From: Variovorax sp. WDL1
GTDB taxonomy: Bacteria; Pseudomonadota; Gammaproteobacteria; Burkholderiales; Burkholderiaceae_C
DNA length: 64,000 nt
NCBI RefSeq assembly: GCF_001541225.1
Contig: NZ_LMTS01000026.1
Location: 46,635-110,634, forward strand
Direction: 5' to 3'
The notes under the pieces are model-generated. The model was not told the DNA's origin and did not search any database. It saw only the letters and a program-made list of their open reading frames with translations. Below, piece after piece: positions 27,298 to 35,610 of the stretch. The first letter of the stretch is position 1, and every line of letters begins with the position of its first letter. The position numbers and the translations under genes are program-made.

Positions 27298-28047
27298 ATG
27301 GAAGAAGGCGAAGACAAGTACAGGGGATTTTTGGACAGGTCGTTCGACACGGCCTTCGAGGCGTTGCGCCTTCCTTTGCTGCCTTGGGTAGGCTCGGCCT
27401 TCCGAACGTCCGCCAAAAGGACCATCGTGCTGGGCGAAAGCCTCTATGTCTGGGGCTCGGCTGAGGAGTACGAGAGGAACCGCGAGAAAATTTCGGTCGT
27501 TGACAGCATGCGCTGGCGGCACCTGAGGATGGGCCTGTCGGACAGCTTTCCAAAGGGCAGCCGCAAGCGCGCATTCCTCGCGAATTTCGAGCGAGCCGTG
27601 TTCCTGAAGACACGGCCCTCCGCCGCGGAGCGGCAGAGGCTGTGGTCCGAGGTCGCCTACCTCAACTTGGTGCCACGGCTGCTGAATTCCCGCACGCATC
27701 GGCCGAAGGACGAGGACTTCGTGGCCGGCTGGAACCAGTTTTTTCCAGTGGCGGCCGCGCTAGAGGCTGAGCGTTGCATCGTCTATGGCACAGAGCCAAA
27801 GAAGATTGCCGCGCTTCGCGCAATGCCTGACGTGCAGATACTCGTGCAGGAGCGCCTACCTGCGATTGTCGACACCCGCCCGCTGCACATGCGGCTCGTG
27901 CACGGGGGACGGGAGCTGGAGCTCTTTTTCGTCCGCCACCCCAGCGCGTATTTTCCCTGGGACGAATGGGGGCCGGTACTTCGCAGCCGCGGTGTTTGGC
28001 TGGACTCCACTTCCGTCCCGCCGGCCCAAGTCGCTGAGCCCGCTTAA
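27298..28047 (+). CDS. Uracil-DNA-glycosylase-like protein
   Basis: The protein (249 residues from ATG 27298, after an AGAGG site) has the outline of the UDG superfamily. An early TIVLGESLYVWG segment sits where motif 1 is expected. A central WSEVAYLNLVPRLLN segment follows, and a late FFVRHPSAYFPWDEW segment resembles the HPS motif 2. The usual catalytic Asp or Asn of motif 1 is not obvious, since Glu-Ser follows the glycine. It may therefore act on an unusual base or only bind it. A TTG at 27283 is an alternative start. It is the third gene of the cassette. The family assignment is by eye. Confidence 0.55.
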   Translation: MEEGEDKYRGFLDRSFDTAFEALRLPLLPWVGSAFRTSAKRTIVLGESLYVWGSAEEYERNREKISVVDSMRWRHLRMGLSDSFPKGSRKRAFLANFERAVFLKTRPSAAERQRLWSEVAYLNLVPRLLNSRTHRPKDEDFVAGWNQFFPVAAALEAERCIVYGTEPKKIAALRAMPDVQILVQERLPAIVDTRPLHMRLVHGGRELELFFVRHPSAYFPWDEWGPVLRSRGVWLDSTSVPPAQVAEPA

Positions 28048-28139
28048 GGACCACACAAGCGGCCTTCCAATCGCGGGCTGAATCCCTTACGCTGGAACCT
28101 CGGGGCAGGAGGGTGCCCGCCACAGCGAGGAGAAGCTCG

Positions 28140-29207
28140 ATGCATTTGTTCGGAACCGTGATGCCATTTCATCGGGCCGCCGGATGCCTAGCGCTTGTGG
28201 CGTCCGCAGCTCTTGCGACGGCCCAGCCGGCACCGACGGCGCCCCGCGGTCCCTCGGAGGAGGCTATGCGCGCCTTCCTTGCCCAGGGCAAATGGAGCAC
28301 CACGGCTGATGACAACATCAGCGGGGAGTTGCTGCAGGCCGACTTCATCAAGACGCTGGTCGAGGCCTACGAGACGAATCCGACAGACGCGACCGCAATC
28401 GCCAATCTGTCGCTCATTCCCCTCGCCCTGGCGGTCGCCGAATGGGGCGTTTCGCCGACGACAGGCCTCCCGAAAGACCCAGCGCGGAGAAACTGGGAGG
28501 CGGTCGAGAGCACCGGGGACGGCAAGCACCTCATGAGCTATTCCAAGGGCGGCATTGGCGTCATGCACCAGGACTCGGGCGGCTTGGAAAAGCTCATGGG
28601 GTACCTTGAGAAAAACCATCCGGACGTCGTGCCGGCTGCGAACAAGAATGAATTCTTCAAGCTCAAGGGCGTCAACTTCGACAGGCTCTATGCCAGCGGC
28701 GGCCACTGCACGTCGCCCCTCACCGAAGTCAAGACGGACCTCGCGGGTGCAGCGTTCCAGCACGATGAACACCCAAGATTTGCCGGCAAGAAGTACTGCA
28801 GGGACTATTTCCGGAGCACGTTGAGTCCAAAGGACTGGCAGGTGTTTCGGCACGGCATGCGCGAGGCACTGCGTCGCGAGGACGTGCAGTTCCGCATCAT
28901 GCGGGATTTTGCAAACAACGAATGGGCCTCGGCCTATCGGCTGGTGGTGACCGACGGCAAACACGACGTGCGGGAGGCGTTCATCCTCGCACGCATCTGG
29001 AATTCCAGCCCAAGGGGCGCCAGGTGCGCCTTCGGCCACGCAAAAGGGGCGACGGGTACCGCCGCTCGCATCCAAAAGGAACTCGAGGCCTACGCTGACG
29101 ACGAAATTTGCCCCAAGGACGGCAAGGAACGAATGGTCGAGCGATGGCCGTACATGCGCCGTGCCGTGCTTGCGTACGACGCGTTCGCGAAAAAGCCACC
29201 GCCCTGA
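28140..29207 (+). CDS. Secreted protein of unknown function
   Basis: ATG 28140 follows a GAGGAG site by seven bases and is preferred over an in-frame start at 28113. The 355-residue product has a signal peptide (MHLFGTVMPFHRAAGCLALV, then cleavage near ALATAQ). The body contains KHLMSYSKGGIGVMHQDSGG and several cysteines (GGHC, KKYC, ARCAF, EIC), which fits an exported, disulfide-bonded protein. The aromatic, lysozyme-like feel of the central segment is not enough to assign an enzyme. It is monocistronic and ends just before a bidirectional terminator. Confidence 0.7.
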   Translation: MHLFGTVMPFHRAAGCLALVASAALATAQPAPTAPRGPSEEAMRAFLAQGKWSTTADDNISGELLQADFIKTLVEAYETNPTDATAIANLSLIPLALAVAEWGVSPTTGLPKDPARRNWEAVESTGDGKHLMSYSKGGIGVMHQDSGGLEKLMGYLEKNHPDVVPAANKNEFFKLKGVNFDRLYASGGHCTSPLTEVKTDLAGAAFQHDEHPRFAGKKYCRDYFRSTLSPKDWQVFRHGMREALRREDVQFRIMRDFANNEWASAYRLVVTDGKHDVREAFILARIWNSSPRGARCAFGHAKGATGTAARIQKELEAYADDEICPKDGKERMVERWPYMRRAVLAYDAFAKKPPP

Positions 29208-29241
29208 CCAGCTTGCGGGCCGTCCTTCCCGAATCGAAAAA

Positions 29242-29267
29242 GCCCGCCTCCTCGAGAGGAAGCGGGC
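29242..29267. terminator. Bidirectional terminator
   Basis: GCCCGC and GCGGGC close a stem that continues with CCTC/GAGG. An A run precedes it. It lies between two convergent genes and can serve both. Confidence 0.7.
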
Positions 29268-29281
29268 GGTAAATCATTCGG

Positions 29282-30289
29282 TCAGGCCGGCAGGGCCTTG
29301 AGCAAGTTGAACTTTGCCTCGGCGAGGCGCTTGAAGTCCTGTTTGGCGGACCTGAGCTGGATGCTGGCGCCAGTAGCGACGGCAAAGTCACGCAGCAAGT
29401 CGAGCGCGACGAGCTGCCGCAATGTATCGAACGCCGCGAGAACGTCGTGCACGCCCAGGCAAAGACCAGGCTTCACGTCCTTTGCGGCTTCAGCCAGGAA
29501 TTGGGCGAAGGCGAACGCCATGCGCTCTCCCCTGCTCGCTTGCCACATGAACGCGCCGTGCGGGTTGCCACGATGGGTGACGCAGAGTCCCAGCACCGTG
29601 CGCCTCAGCCCGTAATCCAGGCCCATAAGGCGCCGGAAGATGACCTCCACGTGGTCCCAGACCTCGTCCGTGAACTCGTCGCCTCGGGACACGAGGGCCG
29701 GGCTGTCGTACCGACGCTCCGCCTCGCGGTAATCTAGGATGGGCCCAACCGTGAGGCCGGCCGACGCCTCGAGCTGTTCGGGCGTCGTCCCCAGCTGTTC
29801 GTACGGCTCCCGCACCAGGTGCAATTCCGGCCGTTCTGCCGCACGGGCGGCGCCGACCAAGGGCTGAAAGGGGTTTTGCAGCAAAAGCTGTGCCTGCGCA
29901 GGCGTGACCACCCGCTTCATGGCGTAGTTCCGGTCGTCGTTGACGATGTGGGCCCGCGCCACCAGGTACTCCGGTTGGTCGATGAGTTCCGACGGCCCGA
30001 CGACGAACAGGTACAGGTTCTTCTTCGGGCTGTACTCGAAATGGTCCTTGCCGCACACGTGCTCCCAGAGCTGGCTGCGTGCGTATTCGACCTCCCCCTG
30101 GCTGCCAGCAAAGGAAAACACCTCCTCGGCAGCCACAATGTACGCGATGCCGTAGAAGGCGTCCAAGGCATAGAGCTCGGCGCGCAGGTGGTTGCCGATT
30201 CGGCTGTACGGAAGGCCTGCCTCCCGCAGGATGCCCTCGATTTCGTCGAGCCGATAGGGGGCTTCCGCGGCGGTGTCGTTTGCGTTCAA
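29282..30289 (-). CDS. Protein of unknown function
   Basis: This 335-residue soluble protein has no signal peptide or membrane segment. An N-terminal region (RLDEIEGILREAGLPYSRIG, up to about residue 100) precedes a longer region with segments such as RNYAMKRVVTPAQAQLLLQN and DEVWDHVEVIFRRLMGLDYG. I do not recognise a family. The start is a TTG at 30289, eight bases after an AGGAGAA site. It is convergent with the secreted protein gene. Confidence 0.65.
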   Translation of the reverse strand: MNANDTAAEAPYRLDEIEGILREAGLPYSRIGNHLRAELYALDAFYGIAYIVAAEEVFSFAGSQGEVEYARSQLWEHVCGKDHFEYSPKKNLYLFVVGPSELIDQPEYLVARAHIVNDDRNYAMKRVVTPAQAQLLLQNPFQPLVGAARAAERPELHLVREPYEQLGTTPEQLEASAGLTVGPILDYREAERRYDSPALVSRGDEFTDEVWDHVEVIFRRLMGLDYGLRRTVLGLCVTHRGNPHGAFMWQASRGERMAFAFAQFLAEAAKDVKPGLCLGVHDVLAAFDTLRQLVALDLLRDFAVATGASIQLRSAKQDFKRLAEAKFNLLKALPA

Positions 30290-30488
30290 AAAACTTCTCC
30301 TGTGAGGTTGTCCTGCAACCGTCTAGCGAGAGCACGAGGGCTGGACGCCCTCTCAAAAATGTCAGCTTTGGCTTGCAATTTCGCCGCCGTCAGCCCAGTT
30401 GTAAGCTATGACTAGCAGCCCACGCGCATCCGCTAAGCTGGCCAACACCTTGGCTGGACCCGCACCGGCCCGCGGGTCGGGCCTCGAG

Positions 30489-30737
30489 ATGGCTCCTTCC
30501 AATTCGCCGAAGCTTCGCTACGATATGCGCATGCGACGTAAAGACCCGATTCCACCGATGCCGTCCTTCGAGGAGCAGATGGAAGCCTACCGCGCGGAAA
30601 GCTGGCGGGTCTTCTGCGAACACCAACGTTCCCGCAATGCAATCGACCAGCGGCCTTGGTTCCCCTGGGCGGTCGTTGGCCTGGGGGCGAGTCTCGGCGC
30701 AGCCCTTGTTGCCTTGGCGGGCTGGCTCAAGGGCTAG
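30489..30737 (+). CDS. Small membrane protein
   Basis: The C-terminus is a clear transmembrane segment (WFPWAVVGLGASLGAALVAL and onward), preceded by a charged cytoplasmic region. Possible starts are ATG 30408, 30489 and 30525; none has a good ribosome-binding site, so the 82-residue form is a compromise. The function is unknown. Confidence 0.45.
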   Translation: MAPSNSPKLRYDMRMRRKDPIPPMPSFEEQMEAYRAESWRVFCEHQRSRNAIDQRPWFPWAVVGLGASLGAALVALAGWLKG

Positions 30738-30759
30738 ACGGCGCTGCGGGCCCGCCGGC

Positions 30760-31278
30760 TCAGGCGGTCGCGGCCCTCTTGGCCTTGAAGGCAGCGATGA
30801 CCGCCGGGTGGGCCATCCTTGTCAGCAAGGTTTCCCAGTCTCCGACGCCCACCAGACCCTTGACGAACGACGAGCTCGTCTGCGCCAGGCGGTCAGGCGT
30901 GATGAGGAATATGGTCTCGATTCTCGGGTCAATCGTTCGATTAAATTGGTTGATACCGAATTCGTAGTGAAAGTCGTTGCTGTTCCGGATGCCGCGGATG
31001 ATGTGGGTCGCCCCTACCCTGCCGGCAAAGTTCACCAGCAGCTCGCTTTCATACGAAACCACCTCGATGCGGGCGTAGTCGGCCGGCGTGAGCTTTGACG
31101 ACAGCACAGCCCGGATGAGCTCGAGGCGCTCGGTGAGCGAGAAATAAGTTTTCTTGTCCGGATTCACGCCGATGGCGACATAGAGCTTGTCGGTCAGCCG
31201 AAGGGCCTCCCGAATCACCCACAGGTGCCCCTTGGTCAGGGGGTCGAAGGTACCGGCGTAAACAGCGATGCGAGTCAT
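30760..31278 (-). CDS. coaD: Phosphopantetheine adenylyltransferase-like CoaD
   Basis: CoaD makes dephospho-CoA from phosphopantetheine and ATP, the fourth step of coenzyme A synthesis. The 172-residue protein has the nucleotidyltransferase motif GTFDPLTKGH at residues 9-18, the RGIRN segment at about 94, and SSSFVKGL at about 134, matching the family's usual length and motifs. The final 15 residues are an alanine- and lysine-rich tail. Its start overlaps the end of the coaE-HD gene by four bases, so the two are one operon. Being encoded with the next step of the pathway supports the call. It is likely an accessory copy besides the housekeeping gene. Confidence 0.85.
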   Translation of the reverse strand: MTRIAVYAGTFDPLTKGHLWVIREALRLTDKLYVAIGVNPDKKTYFSLTERLELIRAVLSSKLTPADYARIEVVSYESELLVNFAGRVGATHIIRGIRNSNDFHYEFGINQFNRTIDPRIETIFLITPDRLAQTSSSFVKGLVGVGDWETLLTRMAHPAVIAAFKAKRAATA

Positions 31279-32492
31279 TGGGCGGGAGCCACTGATTTCC
31301 AGCGGCAGATGAGAGAGTTGAGGTTTGCGCGCGCAGCTTCTTCAAGATGCGCGAACGTGGGGGTGAAGTAGACCTGGTCCCGCTCCAGGAAGGTCGTCAG
31401 CGCTTGAACGCGGCCACGGGCGAACTCCTGGTCGCCGTATCGCGAGAACTCATGTCGGATGGCCTGGTCGAACTGCTCGGCTGCGGCCGGGCCTTTGCCC
31501 AGGATGGTTAGGTCGATGTCCAGGAAGAGCTGCGCGTCGGCCAATGCGGCTGGACGCGACTGGAGGTAGCCCGAAGCGGGCTGATGGCCTTTGGTGGCGA
31601 GGATGAACTCGGCGGCGAGGGCGACCACGCTCGACCGCTGCTCGTGCTCGTAGAGGAGCGGGCTGCCGCTGCGCCGAAGCACGTCGCTCATGGCCTTCAC
31701 GCTACGGGCCTCGTTGTCGCCATACCGGTCGTCGACCTCGTACACGTAGTCGTGGAACCAGATGGCGAGCGCGAGCGCCTTGGGATGGGACACATTGGAG
31801 CCAACCTGGTCCAGGCGTTCGAACATGGCATGCAGATGCGCCAGGGTGTGATAGCGGCGATGGGGCTGAGAGTAGGCTGCGACCAGCTCCGGCCAGGCAT
31901 CGGCTACGCCCAGGTCGCAAAGCGCGCGGTCCCGGAGGTCACCGATGCGGATGGCCTCGACGAGGCGCGCCAGTTGTTCGGGTACGTCGTCGCGCCCCGT
32001 ATCGACGGCCTGGTCGGCCAGGGCAACCTTGGCGGCAGTGCTCAGCTGGGCGGCCCGGATGGCAGCAATCTTGCCGGCTGAGGCCTTATCCCGGGCAGCT
32101 ACGCGCTTAACCTGGGTCTCCTGGTCACAGTGCACCGTGACGCAGAGGTCGACGTGCCCCAGTGGCCACGCTGCCTCGAAGTAGAGGGGGAACTCGATAA
32201 GAAGGTTCGGGTGCGCCTGCAGGGCATCGGTGAGCCGTTCCTGTAGGGCGGGGATGGACCGGGCCTCGAGCTGCCGGCGAAGCTCGGGCTGGGCGAAAAC
32301 GATGTCGGAGACTTGCTTGCGGTCGGTCGTGCCGAATTCCTTGTCCAGGAACGCAAGAAAGTGGTCGTCCCGGTAGAGCCCGTCAACTTCCTTGTCGAAA
32401 TCCAGCAGCTTGTATTGGGGCAGCGCCTTGCAAAGCTGCGCGGCAACCGTCGACTTCCCTGAGCCGATGGTGCCGGTGATGATGACGTGCAT
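31275..32492 (-). CDS. Dephospho-CoA kinase-like domain fused to an HD phosphohydrolase domain
   Basis: Residues 1-190 resemble CoaE: P-loop GTIGSGKST at 7-15, LLDFDKEVDGLY at about 29, and IEFPLYFEAAWPLGHVDLCV in the middle. Residues about 200-395 resemble the COG4339 HD family: YSQPHRRYHTLAHLHAM, then ALAIWFHDYVYEVDD and DNEARS, giving the metal-binding H, HD and D positions. CoaE alone is about 200 residues, so the 405-residue length is a fusion. The P-loop kinase would complete CoA synthesis after CoaD; the HD domain could hydrolyse a nucleotide. It is the first gene of the two-gene operon with coaD. Confidence 0.8.
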   Translation of the reverse strand: MHVIITGTIGSGKSTVAAQLCKALPQYKLLDFDKEVDGLYRDDHFLAFLDKEFGTTDRKQVSDIVFAQPELRRQLEARSIPALQERLTDALQAHPNLLIEFPLYFEAAWPLGHVDLCVTVHCDQETQVKRVAARDKASAGKIAAIRAAQLSTAAKVALADQAVDTGRDDVPEQLARLVEAIRIGDLRDRALCDLGVADAWPELVAAYSQPHRRYHTLAHLHAMFERLDQVGSNVSHPKALALAIWFHDYVYEVDDRYGDNEARSVKAMSDVLRRSGSPLLYEHEQRSSVVALAAEFILATKGHQPASGYLQSRPAALADAQLFLDIDLTILGKGPAAAEQFDQAIRHEFSRYGDQEFARGRVQALTTFLERDQVYFTPTFAHLEEAARANLNSLICRWKSVAPAQ

Positions 32493-32614
32493 GTCTTGGA
32501 GGGTCCTCTTGTAAGAAGCATTTTAGCACGAAGCGCGCCCACTGCAATTTAGATTTCGATGTAATTGCTGTTTAGAGCCGCAGGCAGCGCGGGCTAAATA
32601 GTTCGGCTAGACGC

Positions 32615-32954
32615 GTGTTTGGAGCACACGTGGCCGAAGGACACATCTACCTCGCGAGAAGCAGCAGCTACCCCGGGATGGTGAAGGCGGGCTTTACGAC
32701 CCGCGCACCTGAAGAAGCGCACCGGCCATGTCGACCTGGACATCGACTACACGGATGTCACGCGCCACACGGACGAGGCAGCGAACGAATCGCGTTCGGA
32801 CGATGTGACCTTCGGGGCTTTGGCGGCAAGGCAAACTCGCGAAGTCTTTGAACACCCGATTCACCCGCCAGGTACCGAGGTGGCCACCACCAACATCCTC
32901 ACTATCGATGGTTCTCGAGTGGAAACTCGCTCTTCCGTCTACGAACTCCTCTGA
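32615..32954 (+). pseudogene. T5orf172/GIY-YIG-like fragment with a frame break
   Basis: From a GTG at 32615 the frame reads EGHIYLARSSSYPGMVKAGF, then TTR, which resembles the start of a T5orf172-type GIY-YIG domain. It then loses similarity. A different frame, opening after a stop at 32682, continues as VDLDIDYTDVTRHTDEAANE to a TGA at 32952 but has no start codon of its own. The joint reading suggests a frameshifted or internally deleted gene. A strong terminator follows directly. The 44246-ending gene carries a related C-terminal domain. Confidence 0.5.
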
Positions 32955-32966
32955 TTCGAATCCGCA

Positions 32967-32996
32967 CCCGCCGCAGCTTTCGCTCGGCGGGTTTTT
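32967..32996 (+). terminator. Rho-independent terminator
   Basis: CCCGCCG and CGGCGGG close a stem followed by TTTTT, just after the T5orf172-like relic. Confidence 0.8.
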
Positions 32997-33125
32997 CGTG
33001 TGAGGTTCTGAGGTACCTGGGCATGACCGGCTTGGCGGTGTTTAGAGGCCGGGGGCCGGAGGCGGCCCTGTGCGCCCGGGTCCTATACCGGAAAGAACCA
33101 TTTCTTTCCACAGAGGACATCTGCC

Positions 33126-33782
33126 ATGAGCACCATCACCATCAACGCTTCCCAGCGACTCTTCGTGTTGCCAAGCGGCCGCGGCTTCAGTTGCCTCGGG
33201 TTCGACGTCACGTTCAAGCGCTTGCGCCAGTTCGCCAGCCTGCTTGGCCTGGCCTCCCCGAACGAGGCCGACATCGGCACCCTCGCACAGTACCAGCTGT
33301 ACGAGGCCGCTCAAAGCGCCTACATTGCCACCAAGCCAACCACAACCCTGTTCGACCCGGACACCCCGGTGAAGGTCCAGGCGGTGCTGGAGGCGTACCG
33401 GCAGCATGGCGGCCGCCTGCGGCTGTTCATGGGCGACGCGTTGACAGGACGAGACTGGCTCGAGGAGCACGACGTTATCGGAACGGTCGGCCGGTCCATG
33501 GGCCCCATCCGGGCGCCACTGCTGATTAGCCGGCGGAATTCCCACGGCGGAGGCGCCATCCTGACGGCATGCATCGTCCGCATCATCGACGTTGCAAGCA
33601 AGCAGGAGCTGTACCGGCACCCAGCCTATCGGGTTCCGAACTTGGTGCGCCACGCCTCGAAGGAGCCTGGCTACGCCGCATCGGTCAGCGTCGACGGTGA
33701 GCTGCAAGCCAGCTTCAAGTCCGACGCCAAGGCCGACAAGTGGATTGCCTTCATGCAAGGCCATCGCATGACGCCCAACTGA
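33126..33782 (+). CDS. Protein of unknown function
   Basis: The 218-residue soluble protein starts MSTITINASQRLFVLPSGRG at an ATG 6 bases after an AGAGGACA site. It has a glycine- and serine-rich N-terminus (GFSCLGFDVTFKRLRQFASL) and a C-terminal basic region. I cannot place it in a family. A leader with TATAC and GGAAAG lies upstream (about 33087-33100), like several other genes here. Two small genes follow on the same strand within 15 bases each, so it probably heads a three-gene unit. Confidence 0.65.
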   Translation: MSTITINASQRLFVLPSGRGFSCLGFDVTFKRLRQFASLLGLASPNEADIGTLAQYQLYEAAQSAYIATKPTTTLFDPDTPVKVQAVLEAYRQHGGRLRLFMGDALTGRDWLEEHDVIGTVGRSMGPIRAPLLISRRNSHGGGAILTACIVRIIDVASKQELYRHPAYRVPNLVRHASKEPGYAASVSVDGELQASFKSDAKADKWIAFMQGHRMTPN

Positions 33783-33793
33783 GGACGAGCGCC

Positions 33794-33973
33794 TTGTCTC
33801 ACCGAGTACTGACGTCGCAACAGACCGAGCGGCTTCGCCAGCTCGACTTCGTCATCGAATGCACCGCGGGTGACCCCGAGGAGTTCGAACGCGCCGTTGC
33901 CAGCAAAACCGCCTACCTCGAGTCGCAAGGACTCGACCGGACGGACTTTATCAATTGCGGCCGTCAAGGCTAA
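33794..33973 (+). CDS. Small protein of unknown function
   Basis: Starting at TTG 33794, with GAGGA upstream, this gives a 59-residue protein containing QQTERLRQLDFVIECTAGDP and LDRTDFINCG. It is acidic and probably helical. It lies 11 bases after one gene and 11 before the next, which supports a real gene. An in-frame ATG at 33740 would overlap the preceding gene. Confidence 0.5.
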   Translation: MSHRVLTSQQTERLRQLDFVIECTAGDPEEFERAVASKTAYLESQGLDRTDFINCGRQG

Positions 33974-33984
33974 AGGAATCAACG

Positions 33985-34212
33985 ATGCCCCAAGGAAATC
34001 ACCTTTTTTACATCCGCGACAACAACCCCGACGGCGAGAACCTGGACCTGCTGGTCGTCGCCCCGGACAAGGCGCAGGCCGTGGCGTTCTGGACGCAGCA
34101 CTTCGAGCTGCCCGAGGGTTCTGCCCCCGAGTGGGTCGGTGCCGTACCGGGCGTCGCGCCCACAACCGCCGAGCCGGGCGCCATCGACTGGGAAGCCATC
34201 CGGATGGACTGA
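33985..34212 (+). CDS. Small acidic protein of unknown function
   Basis: The 75-residue product begins MPQGNHLFYIRDNNPDGENL, from an ATG preceded by AAAGGA. It is acidic, has no signal peptide, and looks like a compact alpha/beta domain. It is the last gene of a three-gene unit and is followed by a terminator. Confidence 0.6.
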   Translation: MPQGNHLFYIRDNNPDGENLDLLVVAPDKAQAVAFWTQHFELPEGSAPEWVGAVPGVAPTTAEPGAIDWEAIRMD

Positions 34213-34250
34213 CGGTCTGCCGTCATAGCCTCGGGCCTTCATTCCTCCAG

Positions 34251-34280
34251 CCCCTTCTGTGCGCGCACCGAAGGGGTTTT
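34251..34280 (+). terminator. Rho-independent terminator
   Basis: CCCCTTC and GAAGGGG close a stem around a 12-base loop, followed by TTTT. Confidence 0.7.
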
Positions 34281-34336
34281 CTATAGCCGGGACGCATCGC
34301 CTATACGAAATAGGACAAACCCACCTTGCAAGGACA

Positions 34337-35014
34337 ATGAGCTCTCGAATCTTCAATCCCGCGGCCGTTTTCGGTCACAGTTTCGCCCTCGTCAAGGTCG
34401 GAGGCACCACCGTCAATGGTAAGGATGCGCATCTGTACGCAACCACGGCCCAAAAAATCTCTGGAGTGCTGAGTGGCTCGTTCACTTGCCGTGATGACGA
34501 CCTGCTGAATGCAGTCAAGGCGCTCCCCTGCGCAAACCTGATGGTGCAAGCCACCGTCGGCGACTACCTCTACTTCGAGAAGATGCCGTATGCACAACTT
34601 CTTGACGTCCTGGTCGCGATGGCTGCCTTCGGCGTTGTCGGCAAGGACTTGCTCGCAGAACAGGTTCAGGTTCACGCTCAAGGCGGCCACCCTGGGTACC
34701 AGCAGGCGACCACCGAATTCGAGGGCCGCGCTTTGACTTTCCTCGACGGCTTGCGCTCGGGCAGGCTCATCCCGTGCCTCGGCGCGAGCCTCACCAAGCC
34801 AGCCAAGGTGGTCAACGGCCCGACGCGCGGCGTGCTTCTTACTGGTGACAAGCGCCAGCTGCACGTCTACCCGGACCCCTTCGACGCCCGCTACGCGACC
34901 ATCATGCAGCTGGGCACAGCCTGGCAATACAGCGAGCTCGCGGGCGTGCGCAATGCCGCCTTCGAGTATTTCGAGCCCCTGGGCCTGCGCCCGTGGCTGA
35001 GGTCTCCGACCTGA
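34337..35014 (+). CDS. Protein of unknown function
   Basis: ATG 34337 follows an AAGGACA site; the product is 225 residues (MSSRIFNPAAVFGHSFALVK). It has no signal peptide. A TATACGAAA leader lies about 35 bases upstream, like those of the genes at 47568 and 50357. The central segment EFEGRALTFLDGLRSGRLIP is predicted helical. I do not recognise a family. It is monocistronic with its own hairpin downstream. Confidence 0.65.
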   Translation: MSSRIFNPAAVFGHSFALVKVGGTTVNGKDAHLYATTAQKISGVLSGSFTCRDDDLLNAVKALPCANLMVQATVGDYLYFEKMPYAQLLDVLVAMAAFGVVGKDLLAEQVQVHAQGGHPGYQQATTEFEGRALTFLDGLRSGRLIPCLGASLTKPAKVVNGPTRGVLLTGDKRQLHVYPDPFDARYATIMQLGTAWQYSELAGVRNAAFEYFEPLGLRPWLRSPT

Positions 35015-35024
35015 TTTCCTGAAA

Positions 35025-35060
35025 CCCGCCTGCAGCGCACGCTGTCGGCGGGTTCCTTTT
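35025..35060 (+). terminator. Probable terminator
   Basis: CCCGCC and GGCGGG pair across a 16-base loop, followed by TTCCTTTT. It ends the gene at 34337-35014. Confidence 0.5.
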
Positions 35061-35152
35061 AGGTGATGCGGGCGGATAAACGTGGTTGCTTCACAGAGGC
35101 ATGTCTGGGGTCCGCCCGGCAAAAACCACCCGTCAACCTCACAGGAAATGCC

Positions 35153-35491
35153 ATGGCAATCGTCAAGAAGCTCAAGTTCACCAAGCCGCAACTGAAGAAG
35201 TTCGCGCGGCTGTTCCGCAACGCCCGCATCCGCGCGCGAGTGACCCAACTGCAGGTCGCACAGGCCGCATTCGATTACAAAATTTCACATTGTAAAATCA
35301 GCCGCGTGGAGCGTGCAGCGATGCCCAACGTGGATGCGCATTGCCTCGAACGCATGGCCAATGTGCTGAGTGTGCCGCGCGCCGAGCTGATTGCCATCGA
35401 CCCGCAGTTCCGCAAGCGCGCCAACGTGGTACGCGCCGCGACGCGCCAGGGTTTCTGGGATGTGCCGGCGAAGCTACTCCACCCGGTATGA
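35153..35491 (+). CDS. Small basic XRE-like DNA-binding protein
   Basis: The 112-residue product (ATG 35153 after AGGAAA) is rich in lysine and arginine. It has a helix-turn-helix region at about residues 20-75 (RNARIRARVTQLQVAQAAFD, ISRVERAAMPN, LERMANVLSVPRAELIAIDP) in the XRE pattern. A regulatory role is likely, but no target is evident. It stands alone and is followed by a strong hairpin. Confidence 0.7.
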   Translation: MAIVKKLKFTKPQLKKFARLFRNARIRARVTQLQVAQAAFDYKISHCKISRVERAAMPNVDAHCLERMANVLSVPRAELIAIDPQFRKRANVVRAATRQGFWDVPAKLLHPV

Positions 35492-35548
35492 CCGTCACGC
35501 CGCCTGATGGCGGCCATCGGCCGAAAGGGCAGAATCAATTTCGCCCGA

Positions 35549-35579
35549 ATCGCCGCTCCGTACCTTTCGGAGCGGCGAT
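35549..35579. terminator. Strong terminator hairpin
   Basis: ATCGCCGCTCCG and CGGAGCGGCGAT form a perfect 12-bp stem around a 7-base loop, followed by TTGTTTT. It lies between convergent genes. Confidence 0.8.
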
Positions 35580-35610
35580 TTGTTTTACAAAGCCGTGAGC
35601 CATCGCTGCG

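Noticed and set aside
34301..35248. Minus-strand 315-codon open frame
   Set aside because: It is antisense to the gene at 34337-35014, which has a leader motif and a ribosome-binding site, and it lacks a plausible start.
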